From Nageia nagi (taxonomy: Eukaryota; Pinophyta), in assembly GCA_050084985.1 (NCBI GenBank), contig JBITNC010000001.1:162192001-162256000 (forward strand): a DNA stretch of 64,000 nt. The letters are read 5' to 3'. The position numbers were made by a program, and so were the translations under genes. The notes beneath the pieces were generated by a model. It was not told the origin of the DNA and did no database searches. It was given only the letters and a program-made list of their open reading frames with translations. Position 1 is the stretch's first letter, and every line of letters starts with the position of its first letter. Positions 11,811 through 23,859 of this stretch are shown here, in pieces.

Positions 11811-14110
11811 ATAATCAAAATAATACAAGGTATGTACAAATACTTGTTGTAACCATTTTGTATCAATTTTAAACAAATTTTACATTCAATTCCTTGCAAT
11901 AAAAAATGTTCCCTCACTACTTTTTATGTTATGATATAGAAACAACTACCTAGTATCAAATATGTTATTAAAAGTTTTGTTCAAAAATGTCAATTTGGTG
12001 AAATATATAATAGAATGAGGTTCCATACATACATCATTGCTATATTTATTTCATATCAACTAAAATCACCTTTCATATTAGTTTCCTTGCAATAAAAAAC
12101 TTTTGATCACCACTTTTTGTATTCTACAACAAAAATAGGTAAAATAAAGAAATGAACAAAACAAGGTAAATTTTACTTTGGTTTTCATCCTAGATAAATT
12201 GTTGTTGATATTGACATCTTTAAATATACCATTAATATACTTTGACATATGATTATGTTACATATATGCCAAGGCACAGTTGCTTTGTATCTCTTTTCTA
12301 ATCTTCCCATTAGAGCACAAATTGGTATTAAATATAACATATTTTATGTTAATTTAAATTTAAAATTATAAACTAAATTAATTTTCAAAATGTATTTGTA
12401 TATTTCATTAACAAAATGCACTTCATTTTTAATATCAACAATTACTGATGTAAGATTACAACAATACAAGCTATATATTATTTTAACATTTTTTTATTTA
12501 CGATTTTTCATACATTTTGATAAGGAAAATTACTTTGGTTCCAATAGATCCTTATACATTTAAAAACATTAGAGGAAAATAATTATAGATGTTATACTAC
12601 CATGGTATCATATCTATTAATGTTATCATCTTGTACTTTTGATGTGTAAGTTCTCAAGTATTGTTCATCTTGTACTTTTGATGTGCAAGTTCTTAAGTAT
12701 TATTTTTGATATTCTTGTTCAAGGTATGTGAAGATACTTACTATATTTATTTGTTTACAATTTCAATAAGATTTTATGTAGCTTTCTTTACAATAAAAAA
12801 ATCAATCACTTATTCAATGTTGTAATATACATACACTTACTCACTATCATCTATGTTCTTACAAGCTTTGTTTAGAAATACAAAGTGAATAAAGTACACA
12901 ATATAAGGAAATGCCATAAACAACAATAACAATATAGGGTATCTCTATTTCCTTGCTATATTAATTTTCTATCAAATTCAATCAAATTTTACATTGCTTC
13001 CCCTTTAGTAAGAAAAACTTTCCCTCACTAATTTTCATGTTCTCATAACCAAATAGGTAATTATTATGAAATATGTTGCTGATCTTGCCATCATAACACA
13101 CATTGGTATTATATATAAATCATTATTACATATAACATGTTTTATGCTATTTAAAATTTAAGAATTAAAAATTATATTGAATTTTAAAATATAATTGTAT
13201 ATTTCATTAATAGAATGTATTATATTTTTACAACGACAAACTCTACTCCAAATTTACCATAATACAAGGTATGTGCATCTTCTTGTTATAATTATTCCTT
13301 ATTATATATCATTCAATTATACTACATTTGTGTTGTGATACAAATAAAAACTACTTGTTGTCAATTATGGTCTTACAAATAGTTTGGTATTATATGTAAT
13401 CTTACTTGGAATTTTTGAATTCAAATTTTTTTTGTTACCAAAGTATATTTATATATTTCATTAACATATTGCACTAAAAAAACTTTAACTATTTGGTGAT
13501 CATTCCATGTTGATTATGCCCTATAACTACAACAATACAAGGTATTTACACATCGTTGCTAGATTAAATTCCTATCTATTTTAATTATTTTTAACATTGG
13601 TTATACACATTGCATTTGAAAAAATATGGTCTTACAACATTTCTTCCTTTGTAACTTTTGATATGATTAGATAATATATGTAGTTTCTTTTTCTATTCAT
13701 TTGCAAATTTTCAAAATGTATTCCTATATTTACATGTATTCAAGTTTGATGTTGCTTTCATATTTAATTAACAAAATTCTCTAGAATTTTAACATGAAAA
13801 TTTTCTAATGCATAATTACAATAATACAAGGTACAAACATATGGTTTCTAGATTGATTTCTTGTTATTTTCAATCATATTTGATATTTCTTTCATACAAT
13901 AAAAAAATGTTTGCCTCACTATTTTTTATTTTGTGGCACAAAAACAAGTACATGAAAACAAATATGATCATGCAAAATTCCTTAAAAAATACACAAATGC
14001 ATCGCACAAATATCATAGGCCACACTATGCAATTCTCTTCTAATCTTAATGTAACATGCCAAACTTGTTTTGTGTTCCTTGATCACAAAGACATACCTTG
14101 CTATTACATT
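11810..14110 (+). repeat. Diverged tandem repeat family anchored by ACAATACAAGGTATGT
   Basis: The anchor (A)ATACAAGGTAT occurs at about 11,820, 13,261, 13,535 and 13,822, with a variant at 12,464. Before several anchors lies a shared block: TTGGTATTA (12,320; 13,102; 13,390) and TGTATATTTCATTAACAAAATGCA (12,398; 13,194; 13,452). After them comes a block with CAATAAAAAATGTTxCCTCACTA. The units therefore repeat with irregular spacing, about 270-800 bp. No protein-coding signal is seen. Confidence 0.6.
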
Positions 14111-14178
14111 TATTTCAAATGTCTATTTATATGTTTTATGGATAAGTACCATTGTTTGACATCATCAATAAATATTTT

Positions 14179-14181
<3 letters not shown>

Positions 14182-14221
<40 letters not shown>

Positions 14222-14274
14222 TATATATATGTATGTATGTATGTATTAAATATTTATATATTTTTAATACATAC

Positions 14275-14358
<84 letters not shown>

Positions 14359-14380
14359 GTATTAAATATTTATATATTTT
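14182..14380. repeat. TA and GTAT microsatellites forming a duplicated cruciform
   Basis: Long TA runs flank GTATGTATGTATGTATTAAA, TATTTATATATTTT and the inverted partner TAATACATACATACATAC (about 14,229-14,285). After another TA run the left arm is repeated (about 14,346-14,380) without its partner. The stem is nearly perfect. Confidence 0.85.
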
Positions 14381-14758
14381 TAATTTTTAGATTTTTTTAA
14401 TATTTATATACTTCCAATACTTATCAATGAGTCAATTTATCATATTTAACATGTAAATTACTTAATAAATGTTATTTATTTTTTTATTTTTATAATTTAC
14501 AGTTTATCATATATTTGTGTTTATATATATATATTTATTGTATTTACTATTTTTAATATTTATATATATTTTTAATGTTTTTACACTTTATATATTTTAA
14601 ATATTTTAATATTTTTTAATTTTTAGATAATTCTTAATGTTTATAGATTTTCAATGTTTTTATATTTCCAATACTTAACATTGAAGCACTTTACCATGCT
14701 TAACATGTGGATTAGTTAATTAATATAATTTATTTTTACATTTGAAATTTATCATAAA
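14380..14758. other. Low-complexity AT-rich DNA up to the element A insertion site
   Basis: Only TTTTTAATATTTATA-type sequence is present. The last five bases, ATAAA, are duplicated at 30,641-30,645 beyond the right end of element A, so this was the target site. Confidence 0.7.
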
Positions 14759-15496
14759 TGTTATAATCGAAAAATAATAAAAAAATTATTAAATTAGGGT
14801 TATTTACAAAATATTTAATTTATCAATTTAACCATGAAATTACAAAAAAGCAATGATACAAATGATGACAATGATGTATTCAACCTTTACCTATCAAAAT
14901 TGGATTTACAAAAGATACAAAAATGTACTTTAATTGTGATGATAATTGAAAGTGATATCCGGATAAAAGGGGATGAACGACGAGTTTCTTCAAAGAAAAG
15001 AGCCAAATATCCAACCTTAACCTAGTGATGATGCCAAGAATCCAACAAAATTGCTTGGATAACTTTCCAATTTAGCCTCACCCTTTGCTTGATGTCATTG
15101 TATTGCCTTAGATTCATAAGATATCACTCATAGATAACTAAAATATTGCATGACTGCAAAGGTTAGACTATAACAATTTCCAAAAATGATAGGTGATGTT
15201 AAGAAACATCGATGAATAATGACACAAGTAATTGCCACCTATCCAAGATTTACAATTGTGTTATATTATGTCATATCTATGATCATGCACACCCTTCCAC
15301 CTTTATAGATAATAGGTATATTGCAAGCCTCCTCCTTGGGTTTATTGTGATGCTAACTGACCTGTTACCATAAAGCATAAAGGTAGATGAGAGTGCACAT
15401 TGATAAAGGTATTTATTTAATAAATTAAATAAATAATTTCAAATAACTAAAAAGAGGTATTTTAATTAAATTAAATTTTTTTTTTAGGTGTTAACA
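14759..15496 (-). repeat. Element A left LTR (3' LTR)
   Basis: 738 bp, bounded by TG at 14,759 and CA at 15,496. It aligns along its whole length with 29,903-30,640 and 38,856-39,584. Shared blocks include ATTAGGGTTATTTA near one end and GGTAGATGAGAGTGCACATTG near the other. The open frame at 14,834-15,025 lies within the LTR and is not a gene. Confidence 0.9.
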
Positions 15497-17678
15497 AATG
15501 CTCCACTTTGAATATGTTTTGATGCTTTTAGAAAAAAGAAAATCAAAGCATAATTCAAAGTATATTCAAAAAAAGAAGTAAGACTAAGAAAATAATCTCT
15601 GAAAAGTTGTCTCATGGTGACAATTTTAGATGTCCCAATTTTTCACCTATATTATGCCCCATATTTGACTTGGTTGTGACATGATGGACCTCTCAACATA
15701 AGATAAATCCAAGGCAAAGAACAAGGAACCTTCAAAGAGCTTAGATAAGAAATATTTTTGCACAAGATATCTCAAATATAAATATTATAAGTGATAAGAA
15801 TGCAAAACTTGTTCTTGGTGACTTACCCACCAAGAGTGATGAAGAAACATTACCAAATTATGTTGATCAGCTTGGTTTCCCAAGCCACCATGTTGTCATG
15901 GATTTTTGATAAGAATGACCCTTCCTTAAAAAGGTGTCAACTGATAAAAATGACCAACTTGGTTGCCCTAAGCTACCATATTTCTATGGATTTTTGACAA
16001 GAATGACCCTTCCGTACAAAGGCATCAAATGACAAGAATGACCAACTTGGTTGCCCTAAGCCACCACATTTCCATGGATTTTTTTGATAAGAATGTCCCT
16101 TCCTTACAAAGGCAGCCAAATATCAAGAGTAATAAATGATATTGATAAGCATGATTTTGACAATAATATATAAGATATGAAAAGTGAATAGAAAAGCATT
16201 TTGAAAGACAAGCAATGTTCCTTTACAGATTGATAAGCGTAATATGAATAGTAGCAATGATACAATTTAACAAGTATCAATTTAAACACATGATAAAAGC
16301 AATCTAAAACATGTAATTTTAGAAGTCATTTTGAAAAATGTGCCAAGAGATAAGTAGTAGATAATATGTAACAATTAAAAAGTAGCTGATATGAGACATG
16401 TAATGGAAGAGCTTGATATGAAATTAACATTTTCCATGTTATGTAAGTTGACAATTGTAGTATGAGAAAATGTTTGATATTCATTAAGTACATATAAGCA
16501 AAAACATAATTTTTTTTCTATTTAGCATTCACATAAGATAGACAAGAGAAAAATGATACCATTTCCAAGTGATATCCCAACAATAGTGCTAAAATACAAT
16601 GACGACATTGAATTAAGCATAAAAGTTTAATTATAGAAAAAAATACAAATAATTAAGAATTACCACTATGATAAGAAAAAATATAACAAAATACCCAGAA
16701 ATGAATAAAATACACTCAATCTTAAAGAGTATGACCATTTAAATTAACCAATTTTCCCCAAAGGGGGTTTTAACAGATTTTAGTTAAGTTAATGACATAG
16801 ACATTCTTTTTATTCCATGTAGATCATGTGCAAGTTGAAATTTTAAAATTTTCAAAAAAGCAACAAGTGAAGCCAACAATGATGCTAGGATCCTAGTAGT
16901 AGCACTGGGTTATGGTGAGATGAAGGTGCTAAAAGATTGTCCATGACCAGACATGCTAAGGTTCAATGACATTTTTTTTTAGTTTATCTAATTGGCAAGT
17001 GAAATGGTTGATTTAGATAAAAGGATCACCAAATAGTTTTTAAACAAGTAAGATTACAATTCATTTGCATAGGTTTTATTGGTGGATTTGAGATCTTATT
17101 TGCAAGTTAGTTTTTGCTTATTTAGGTTGTGTAGGGCTACAAGAGTGCAATTGGCTTGGATAGGGTTGATTATTGCTCATATTACTAAACAAATTACATC
17201 TCAATAGGGTCATAGGGATCTTATTGTTCATTTTTCACTTGAGAGGTACTAGGTACTAAAATTTTCATTGTATTCTTAGTCTATGCATAGATTAGGACAT
17301 TTTTGGTAGATTAAATTTTAAATTTGGCTAAGTTTTGATTAAATTTAAAAAACTATTAGAAATTTTAGGATAAAATCATTGTGATAGGTTTAGGCATGAA
17401 TGGAGGGAAACAAAATTCATTTTTACTATAAAAGGGGCAAAGAATCTGATGGGTTTCAAAATTTTTAGAAAATGATGCTTGAAATGGGGCAATGTTTTTG
17501 GCTTCCTAGCATCATCATTAGGTGAAACAATTTGTGTAAAAGTTAAAAATTAGCTTCTACATGGACTTTAAGATTATTTTACACTTAAATAATTGAAAAA
17601 TTTAGATGTGAACATGTTTGTTAAGCAAAATGATTAATTATACAAATCTACTTATTTTAGCTTTAATTTTTTATTTTT
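15497..17678 (-). other. Element A 3' untranslated region with tandem repeats
   Basis: This starts with CTCCACTTTGAATATG, the complement of the purine tract next to the LTR. The same sequence follows the LTR of element C at 39,585, and a related one follows that of element B. An 87-bp tandem repeat is listed separately. The rest (16,130-17,678) shows no coding signal. Confidence 0.6.
15865..16125. repeat. 87-bp tandem repeat, 3 copies, in element A 3' region
   Basis: Units start at 15,865, 15,952 and 16,040. Each reads GACCAACTTGGTTGCCCTAA, GCCACCATxTTTCCATGG, ATTTTTGATAAGAATGACCC and TTCCTTACAAAGG. Element C carries a related, differently arranged version at 39,956-40,150. Confidence 0.9.
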
Positions 17679-18866
17679 ATGATATTGTTATTGATAAATT
17701 TAATTTGTACATGGATACAAGATCGAACCTACCTAATGCATTGCCAGCCATGGAGTCCAACCATGAACATGACAATAGAGTTTGAGCCAATAGTAGTAGA
17801 TAAAGCATGGCTAGATGCTTCTAGGTTAGGTCACATGAGGGGTATATCATGTATCCCATATGATAAGTACTTCCTAAATTCGTTGATGGAGCATTGTTGT
17901 GATGATACCAACACATTCCACCTATTGATAAGAGAGATAACCACTACCTTGGATTACATACATCACATACTATGAGTACCTATGAAGGATACACTAGTTC
18001 AAAGGGTGATTCTATATATGGATGAGACGTAGGAGCATTGCTACTAGCTGATAGGGGTACAGGACTATCAATAGTAGAAGAAGGATGCACCCCTTTATGA
18101 CACCATGTATTAGCCTATAGAAGAAATAGACATAGTCTACTAGTTTAGACTCTATGTGGCCATTCTTATCAATACCATCTTGTGTAGTGATAAGAACCAC
18201 AAGTGCTTTCACATTGAACACATACACATAGTGTGGGGGATATTCCTCTATGGGGAGAGATACACATGGGCCCCTTGTATACTAGCCATGATGTACGTGA
18301 AATTTCATATCTTTGTTTCTATGAAGAAGGGATCCAAGATCATAGCACACTCATTTATCTTATAGGCCTAGGAATACAAGCACATCAAGGTGACCAATAC
18401 TTTCTTTCTTGCTACCACATGATGGATATAGCCCATTGGTTTTTATAGAAGACTACATAATGGATGAGTGCAGGGGTTAAATAGTTTTGTAGACTCCTAG
18501 ACTTACTAGAGAAGGAGGACATCACCTAGAACCCTTATTTTAACTTACCAACATGGGAGGAGATGGACCATGAGCTATTATGGAGAATGATCCCATACCA
18601 TATCCAAGGTCAATGTTAGGTGACAAAGTTCTATCAAAATAATAGTTTCCTTAGATAGTTTGGCATGACACAGGATGTGAAAATTCCTAAGGTGTGGCCT
18701 ACCATGGCCCACTAGTATAGATACCAAATTATTCCCCTAGGGGTGTTGGTCATGTCAACGTGGAGTGTAGAGTGGGAGATGCCTAAGGAGCATGCCCTAA
18801 GAGTACCTACCCCCTATCATTAGCACACTTTGAAGTACCAATAATGGTGGGACATAATGAGGCCTA
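17679..18866 (+). pseudogene. Plant mobile domain (PMD) gene remnant in element A, 5' part
   Basis: PMD proteins (the MAIN/MAIL1 group in plants and many transposon-borne copies) act in the nucleus in silencing and genome stability in the studied plant members. The diagnostic stretch is DTNTFHLLIREITTTLDYIH (about 17,895-17,960), matching the family pattern W-P-x-THTFHLP-x-GEMTxTLED. It is preceded by ASRLGHMRGISCIPYDKYFL. Weaker segments of the domain continue to WWDIMRP at about 18,846-18,866. The gene runs opposite to gag and the LTRs. The copia element cuts it at 18,866 and the frame resumes at 26,712. Several stops make it a pseudogene. The element B copy at 57 kb is better preserved. 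Confidence 0.75.
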
Positions 18867-19336
18867 TGTTAGAATTTATAATGTAACATTGTATTATATT
18901 TCTCTATAAATGTACATTCACTTAATGCTTAAAGTATCTTTAGATATCTTAAAGCATTAAGGGAATAAAAATAGAAAGAGGAATAGATTTAGAAATAAGA
19001 TTAAAATAGAAACATATTTAACCTTACCCTTGGGTTAAAGGAAGGTTAAAGGATGGGTTTCTCCTTATAAATTGAGAGGTACCCCTCCTCTCATTATATT
19101 GGACTTGTTGTAAAGCTAGGATTAGGGTTTGAAGAGAGAGGAGATATTTTGTAAGAGAGTCGTTTAGAATCAGAAGATATTAGTTAGTGGAAATACTCCC
19201 AAGGAGGGAGGAACCACTTATATTTTGTGCTATTTGTGAGATTGCCTTATGTTATTGAGTTTTTGTATTGATGTTGTATGAACCTCCATGAGATCTTAGT
19301 AGTTTAGAATTTATTTAGAAAGGATTAAATTCATCA
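18867..19336 (+). repeat. Copia 5' LTR
   Basis: Starts TGTTAGAATTTATAATGTAA and ends AAATTCATCA. It contains a likely promoter and a purine-rich stretch (AAGAGAGAGGAG) after it. It differs from the 3' LTR by scattered substitutions and small gaps, including a gap in the CTCCCAAGGAGGGAGG palindrome near 19,196. Confidence 0.93.
19061..19076 (+). promoter_or_regulatory. TATA-box candidate in copia 5' LTR
   Basis: CTCCTTATAAATTGAG lies in the middle of the LTR, the usual position for the U3 promoter, and is kept in the 3' LTR near 26,456. Confidence 0.55.
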
Positions 19337-19338
19337 AG

Positions 19339-19349
19339 TGGTATCAGAG
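19339..19349 (+). other. Copia primer binding site (initiator Met tRNA)
   Basis: TGGTATCAGAG lies 2 bp after the LTR end. It complements the 3' end of plant initiator methionine tRNA, the common copia primer. Confidence 0.93.
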
Positions 19350-19689
19350 TGATTCTTGAAGGCTTCTCATCAACATCTTTAAGGGTTATTTCTTCATCTA
19401 CTACATCTACTTTATTGAGGTGAAAAGGTTTGAAGGTATAATCTTCTATCTCTTCTTATCAAATTTTTCTTTTATCACTAAGTTTTGTGATGAGCTTAAG
19501 TTTAGCAAAATTTATTTTTTGTTTACTAACATGCTAGTTCAATTGCTATACATTATTATCTACTAATAGTAATTTTTTAGTAGTAATTTTTAATAAATTG
19601 CTTAATATGTAGCTAAATTTGCAAGTTTTGCAATTTTTTACCATAATGTTATTACTACATTTTCTTTTAGAATACTAGTTTATTTGTAA

Positions 19690-19875
19690 AAAACATGCAT
19701 TATTACATGCATAAAAAGGCATACATTATTGCATGCATGAAAAAAAATAAAAATCATGCATTATTTTATGCATAAAAAAAATAAAAAAAACATCCATTAT
19801 TGGATGCATGAATTAAAAAAAAACATGCATTATTGTATGTATAAAAAAATCATGCATTATTGCATGCATACAAGG
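19690..19875 (+). repeat. Array of ATGCAT palindromes in copia leader
   Basis: Six units of CATGCATTATTxCATGCATxA plus an A-rich spacer, period about 25-35 bp. Each unit holds two ATGCAT half-sites around TATT and can form its own short hairpin. Confidence 0.85.
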
Positions 19876-20424
19876 TAGTATATTAAAAAAAAAAACATAT
19901 ACAGATTCAAAAATTAAAATTTCTATTATTACAAATTAATAATTTTATTTATTAATTACAATATATTTATAAAAAAAAAACAAATAAAAAGTTGAGCCAT
20001 CCATTCATGCCCTCCTTTGCTTTAGCAGACAATATTGCAAGATTTTAAAACATTACATATTTTAACATTCAAGCTTTTATATATATTTTTTTACAACTTA
20101 ATAAATTAATAAATTGCTTTATTTAAGTGCTATTTTACAAAATTAATTTAAGCACTTAATAAATTTTTTAATCTTAAATGAGTTAATGAAAGCTTGGATT
20201 AATGTGGATGAATACATTTATCACATACAAGGATTCATTGTTAGAATGAATTAATTTTTTACCTTAATGTTCATATTAATTATGCATGCATACTTGTGTT
20301 TGGGTATTTTTTTTAAAGAGAAATAATTTAAATGTATAATTTAAATTTTTTTTCTTAAAGCATAATTATTGCACATGTGGATGGCTAATGGAATTATTTA
20401 TTTTTAAGTAACAAGGGGGAGAAT

Positions 20425-20695
20425 TAATGAATCTTTTTTGTATAGAGATCCATTAGAGGTTTTTTAACAATACCCATTGGACTCTTAGGTTTCGAATGTT
20501 GTTACTTAAATTAATATGGGTACTTAAATTTATGAACCTTTTGTAAAAGAGTTCCATTAGGGGTTGTGGCAAAACCCATTGGACTCTAGGTTCAAATGTT
20601 ATTACTTAAATAATGTGGGAACTTAAAAATTAATGAACCATTGTTAAAAGAGATCCATTAGGGGTTGTAACAAAACCTATTGGACTCTTTAGCTC
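20425..20695 (+). repeat. About 100-bp tandem repeat, 2.6 copies, in copia leader
   Basis: Units start at 20,425, 20,531 and 20,631. Each reads TAATGAACCxTTxxTAAAAG, AGATCCATTAGGGGTTGT, AACAAAACCCATTGGACTCT and then TTCxAATGTTxTTACTTAAA. The third copy is cut short at GGACTCTTTAG. The leader from 19,350 to 21,403 holds no gene. Confidence 0.88.
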
Positions 20696-21403
20696 ATACC
20701 TATATTAAAAGTGTGGATGATGTTTTATATTTGAAGCATTTTTTTTATGGTTTTATACTTTACTTTATTCAAAAGTATGTAAACATTGATAATGCATCCC
20801 CTAAAATGAACACATCCACATGTTTGATCCGTAACATGACTTGTTTAGGGAGCCATGAGGTGAGGATAAGGTAGAATGGAGCTTTTTAATTTGATAACCC
20901 AAGTGATGAAAAGTTTGTACTTCTTAATTGCCCCTAAGTCCTTTATTGGTTTGTATTTAACTCCATATAGGTGGATAGGCATATGTGTAGTGATACCACA
21001 TGTTTGCACATCCATTCAGGATTATCCTGATAATCTAGGAGGAAATTGAAAACCTAATCAAGATAATTAATTTAACCAATCCAATATGCATCACAACCTT
21101 GGAAAATAGCTAGTACTTCTTCTTATAAGAGCATATTGCTACCCAAGGGGAATTGGTTGAGAATTGATAGGACTTGGGCTCCTTACGAGCATCCAAGTGA
21201 AGGTCTAATTTTTAGAAAATAAGCCTCAACTCTTTATGATTATTCTTGGTGATGAAGATATTGGATGTATGGTTATTATTCTTATTATTAGTTCAACATT
21301 TGATTTGTTGATTAGTTCATAAATGTATTTGCATGATGTTTTTTTTTTTTAAATTCAACTTATATTCTTGCATTATTTATCTCCTTGATATTATTTGGTA
21401 GCA

Positions 21404-22323
21404 ATGGGAGACTCTTTTGCACCCAAGTATATCTTGGATGGTTCCAACTTTGGCATTTGGGAACCTAGAATGAAAGCAAAACTTCAAGCATGAAAACTTT
21501 TGATGATTGTTAGTGAAAACTAAGTTGTTCCATCTGGGGAGAAAGAAATTGAAGCTTACAACACAAAGAATTATTTGATAACCTCTATGATCTTTCATGT
21601 AGTTTTAGATGAGATCTTTCTCATGATATCTTCTTCAAACTCTATAAAGGAAGCTTGGGACAAACTAAAGAGTATTTATTTTGGCACTAAAGCCTCTAAG
21701 AGTTTACCATTCTTCAAAAATTACTACAATCTCATCAAAAAGAAAAAGAAAGTATGGAAATATATCTAAATAAGATCATTGATCTTAGGACTTAGCTTAT
21801 GGGATGTGGTTGCAATTGGATCAATGATGAGTTTTTGAATTTTATAATCTTTCAAAGCCTTTCTGTTAATTTTAACCATTTTGTGACTATTATTGAAACT
21901 AAGCTTGATTATGAGAAAGAAGTGGTCTCCTTGGAAAGTCTATCTAGGCATTTGTTAAAACATGAGAAAATACTTAACAATAAAGCTTTTCTCACCACTC
22001 CTAAGGAATCCTCTATGGCATTAGAACCAATGAAGCCTCACTTCAAAAATAAGGGTCATAATCAAAAGAATGGTTCTCATACTCCTAAGAAGAACTTCAA
22101 GAATGGTGGAAATAGGAAAAATTATGATCAAGATAAGTCCAAGAGAACTAAAGATAAATTTGATGGAAATTGTAATTTCTATCATATATATGGTCATATG
22201 GAAGCTAATTTCTACAAGAAAAAGAAAGAACAAGATGGTAATTGTAATTTTTGTGGCATCTATGGCCATAAAGAAGTTGATTGCTCCAAGAAAAAGAAAG
22301 TTCAAGGTGGAAAAAGGATTTGA
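21404..22323 (+). pseudogene. Copia gag, with tandem zinc knuckles
   Basis: Gag packages the element RNA in virus-like particles. It starts at ATG 21,404 with MGDSFAPKYILDGSNFGIWE, typical of copia gag, and has an early stop at about 21,492. The middle keeps the UBN2-like core (SIKEAWDKLKSIYFGTK at about 21,640). Near the end are two knuckle motifs: CNFYHIYGHMEANF (first, with two Cys replaced by Tyr and Phe) and CNFCGIYGHKEVDC (second, intact CX2CX4HX4C), each in a Lys-rich setting. The 21,799-22,323 part is open for 174 codons. Frames on other strands here are shadows. Confidence 0.88.
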
Positions 22324-22414
22324 AAAATCAAAGAATTCTAATAATAAGAAGAAGAACAAAAATTTTGGTTATGTTTCTACTTTTTACTCTAAGTCTTGCT
22401 CTTTTTTTTTATGA

Positions 22415-23755
22415 CTAGATTATTGATTTTGGATGCACTAATCACATGTGTTATGAAAAAGATAAGTTTGTAAACTTTCCTAAGTATAGAAAAGATACAG
22501 TTGTGATAAGTAATAGTTCAATCCTTGAAGTTCAAGGTATTGGGAGTGTGTGGTTGCAAGAAAGAATTCTTGAGAATGTGCTTTATGTGCCTAAACTCAC
22601 TATAAATTTTCTTTTTATCATTTAGGTTGCAAGAAAAGGTTACTCTTTTGAGTTTAACTCAAACTCTTGGTGCATGAAAAAGACTCTTGCCACTTTGGTG
22701 AAAGGATCAATGAAATATAATCTTTACATTATGGATCAATCTCGAACAAAGATATGCCTTGCAACTAATGTTTGATCTAGAGGCAATCTTTGGTACCATC
22801 ATTTAGGCCACCTTAACCATAAGAACATTCAAGTTATGAAAGATTATGAACTTATGGAAGGTTTGCTTGCAATATCATCTACAATTGGTCTTTGTGAGAA
22901 GTGCATTCTAGGTAATATGAATCGGTAAAAATTTGATAAGGATAAGGAAACTAGAGCAACTCAACTTCTTCAACTTGTGCATTCAAATTTGATGGGTCCA
23001 TTTCCAATTAAGTCTCTAGGGGAGAATCTTATGTTTTTAACTTTATTGATGACTTCAATAGGATGACATTTGATTTTCTTTTAGAACACAAGGATCAAAC
23101 CTTTGATAGGTTCAAAGATTTCAAAACCTTGGTAGAAAATCAGTATGGATTCAAAATCAAGATGTTAATATCTAATAATGGGGGTGAGTATAATAACAAT
23201 GAATTCAGTGATTATTGTACTAATTATGGAATCAAGAGGTAGTTTACAATCCCTTATACTCCTTAGCATAATGGTGTACTTGAAAGGAAGAATAGAATCA
23301 TTCAAGAAATGGCTAGATGTATGTTGGGTGATCTTCGAAGCTTCTTATAGGGTGAAGCTATAAATACTACAATCTACATCTTAAATAGATGTCCTACTAA
23401 AGAAATTGAAGGAAAAAATTTGTATGAGGCATGGATAAGAAAGAAACCTAACATCTCTCATTTTAGGGTCTTTGGTTGTGATGTTTATGCCTTTGTTGTT
23501 CCTAAAAAAAAAGAATATAGATAAGAGATCTAAAAGTATATCTTTGTTGGTTATGATAATCATCATAGAGGCTATAGGATATATCAACCTTCTGTTAGAG
23601 CAATTTTTGTCTCAAGGGATTTCAAGTTCTATGAACTTCCTAAAAAATTTACTTCTTATGAAAACCTATATAAGGATGATGATTCTTCTATTACACCTAT
23701 CTACATGGATATCAGTATAGATTTGTCATCTAAGGAACAAAAATTCCCAACATAA
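22415..23755 (+). pseudogene. Copia protease and integrase remnant
   Basis: The protease site reads IDFGCTNHM (about 22,420), where the family has D-S-G; Ser is replaced by Phe. The integrase zinc region reads LWYHHLGHLNHKNIQVM with CEKCILG (about 22,790-22,920). The core has VHSNLMGPF (first Asp changed to Asn), ISNNGGEYNN (about 23,170, the second catalytic Asp position apparently lost) and HNGVLERKNR with the catalytic Glu (about 23,270). A C-terminal part FRVFGCDVYAFVV is also seen. Stops at TAG 23,264 (YTP-stop-HNG, family Gln) and others show decay. Confidence 0.88.
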
Positions 23756-23859
23756 AGGATAATAAGGAGTATGACACTTAATAAATATTTATTTGCTAAA
23801 ATTGATAGTAAGCATGATCCCTCATTATTCAAAGAAGCTTCCAAGTAGGAATGTTAGAT

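Noticed and set aside
13808-14215. 135-codon open frame ending in Tyr-Ile repeats
   Set aside because: It runs into the TA microsatellite and overlaps the diverged repeat family.
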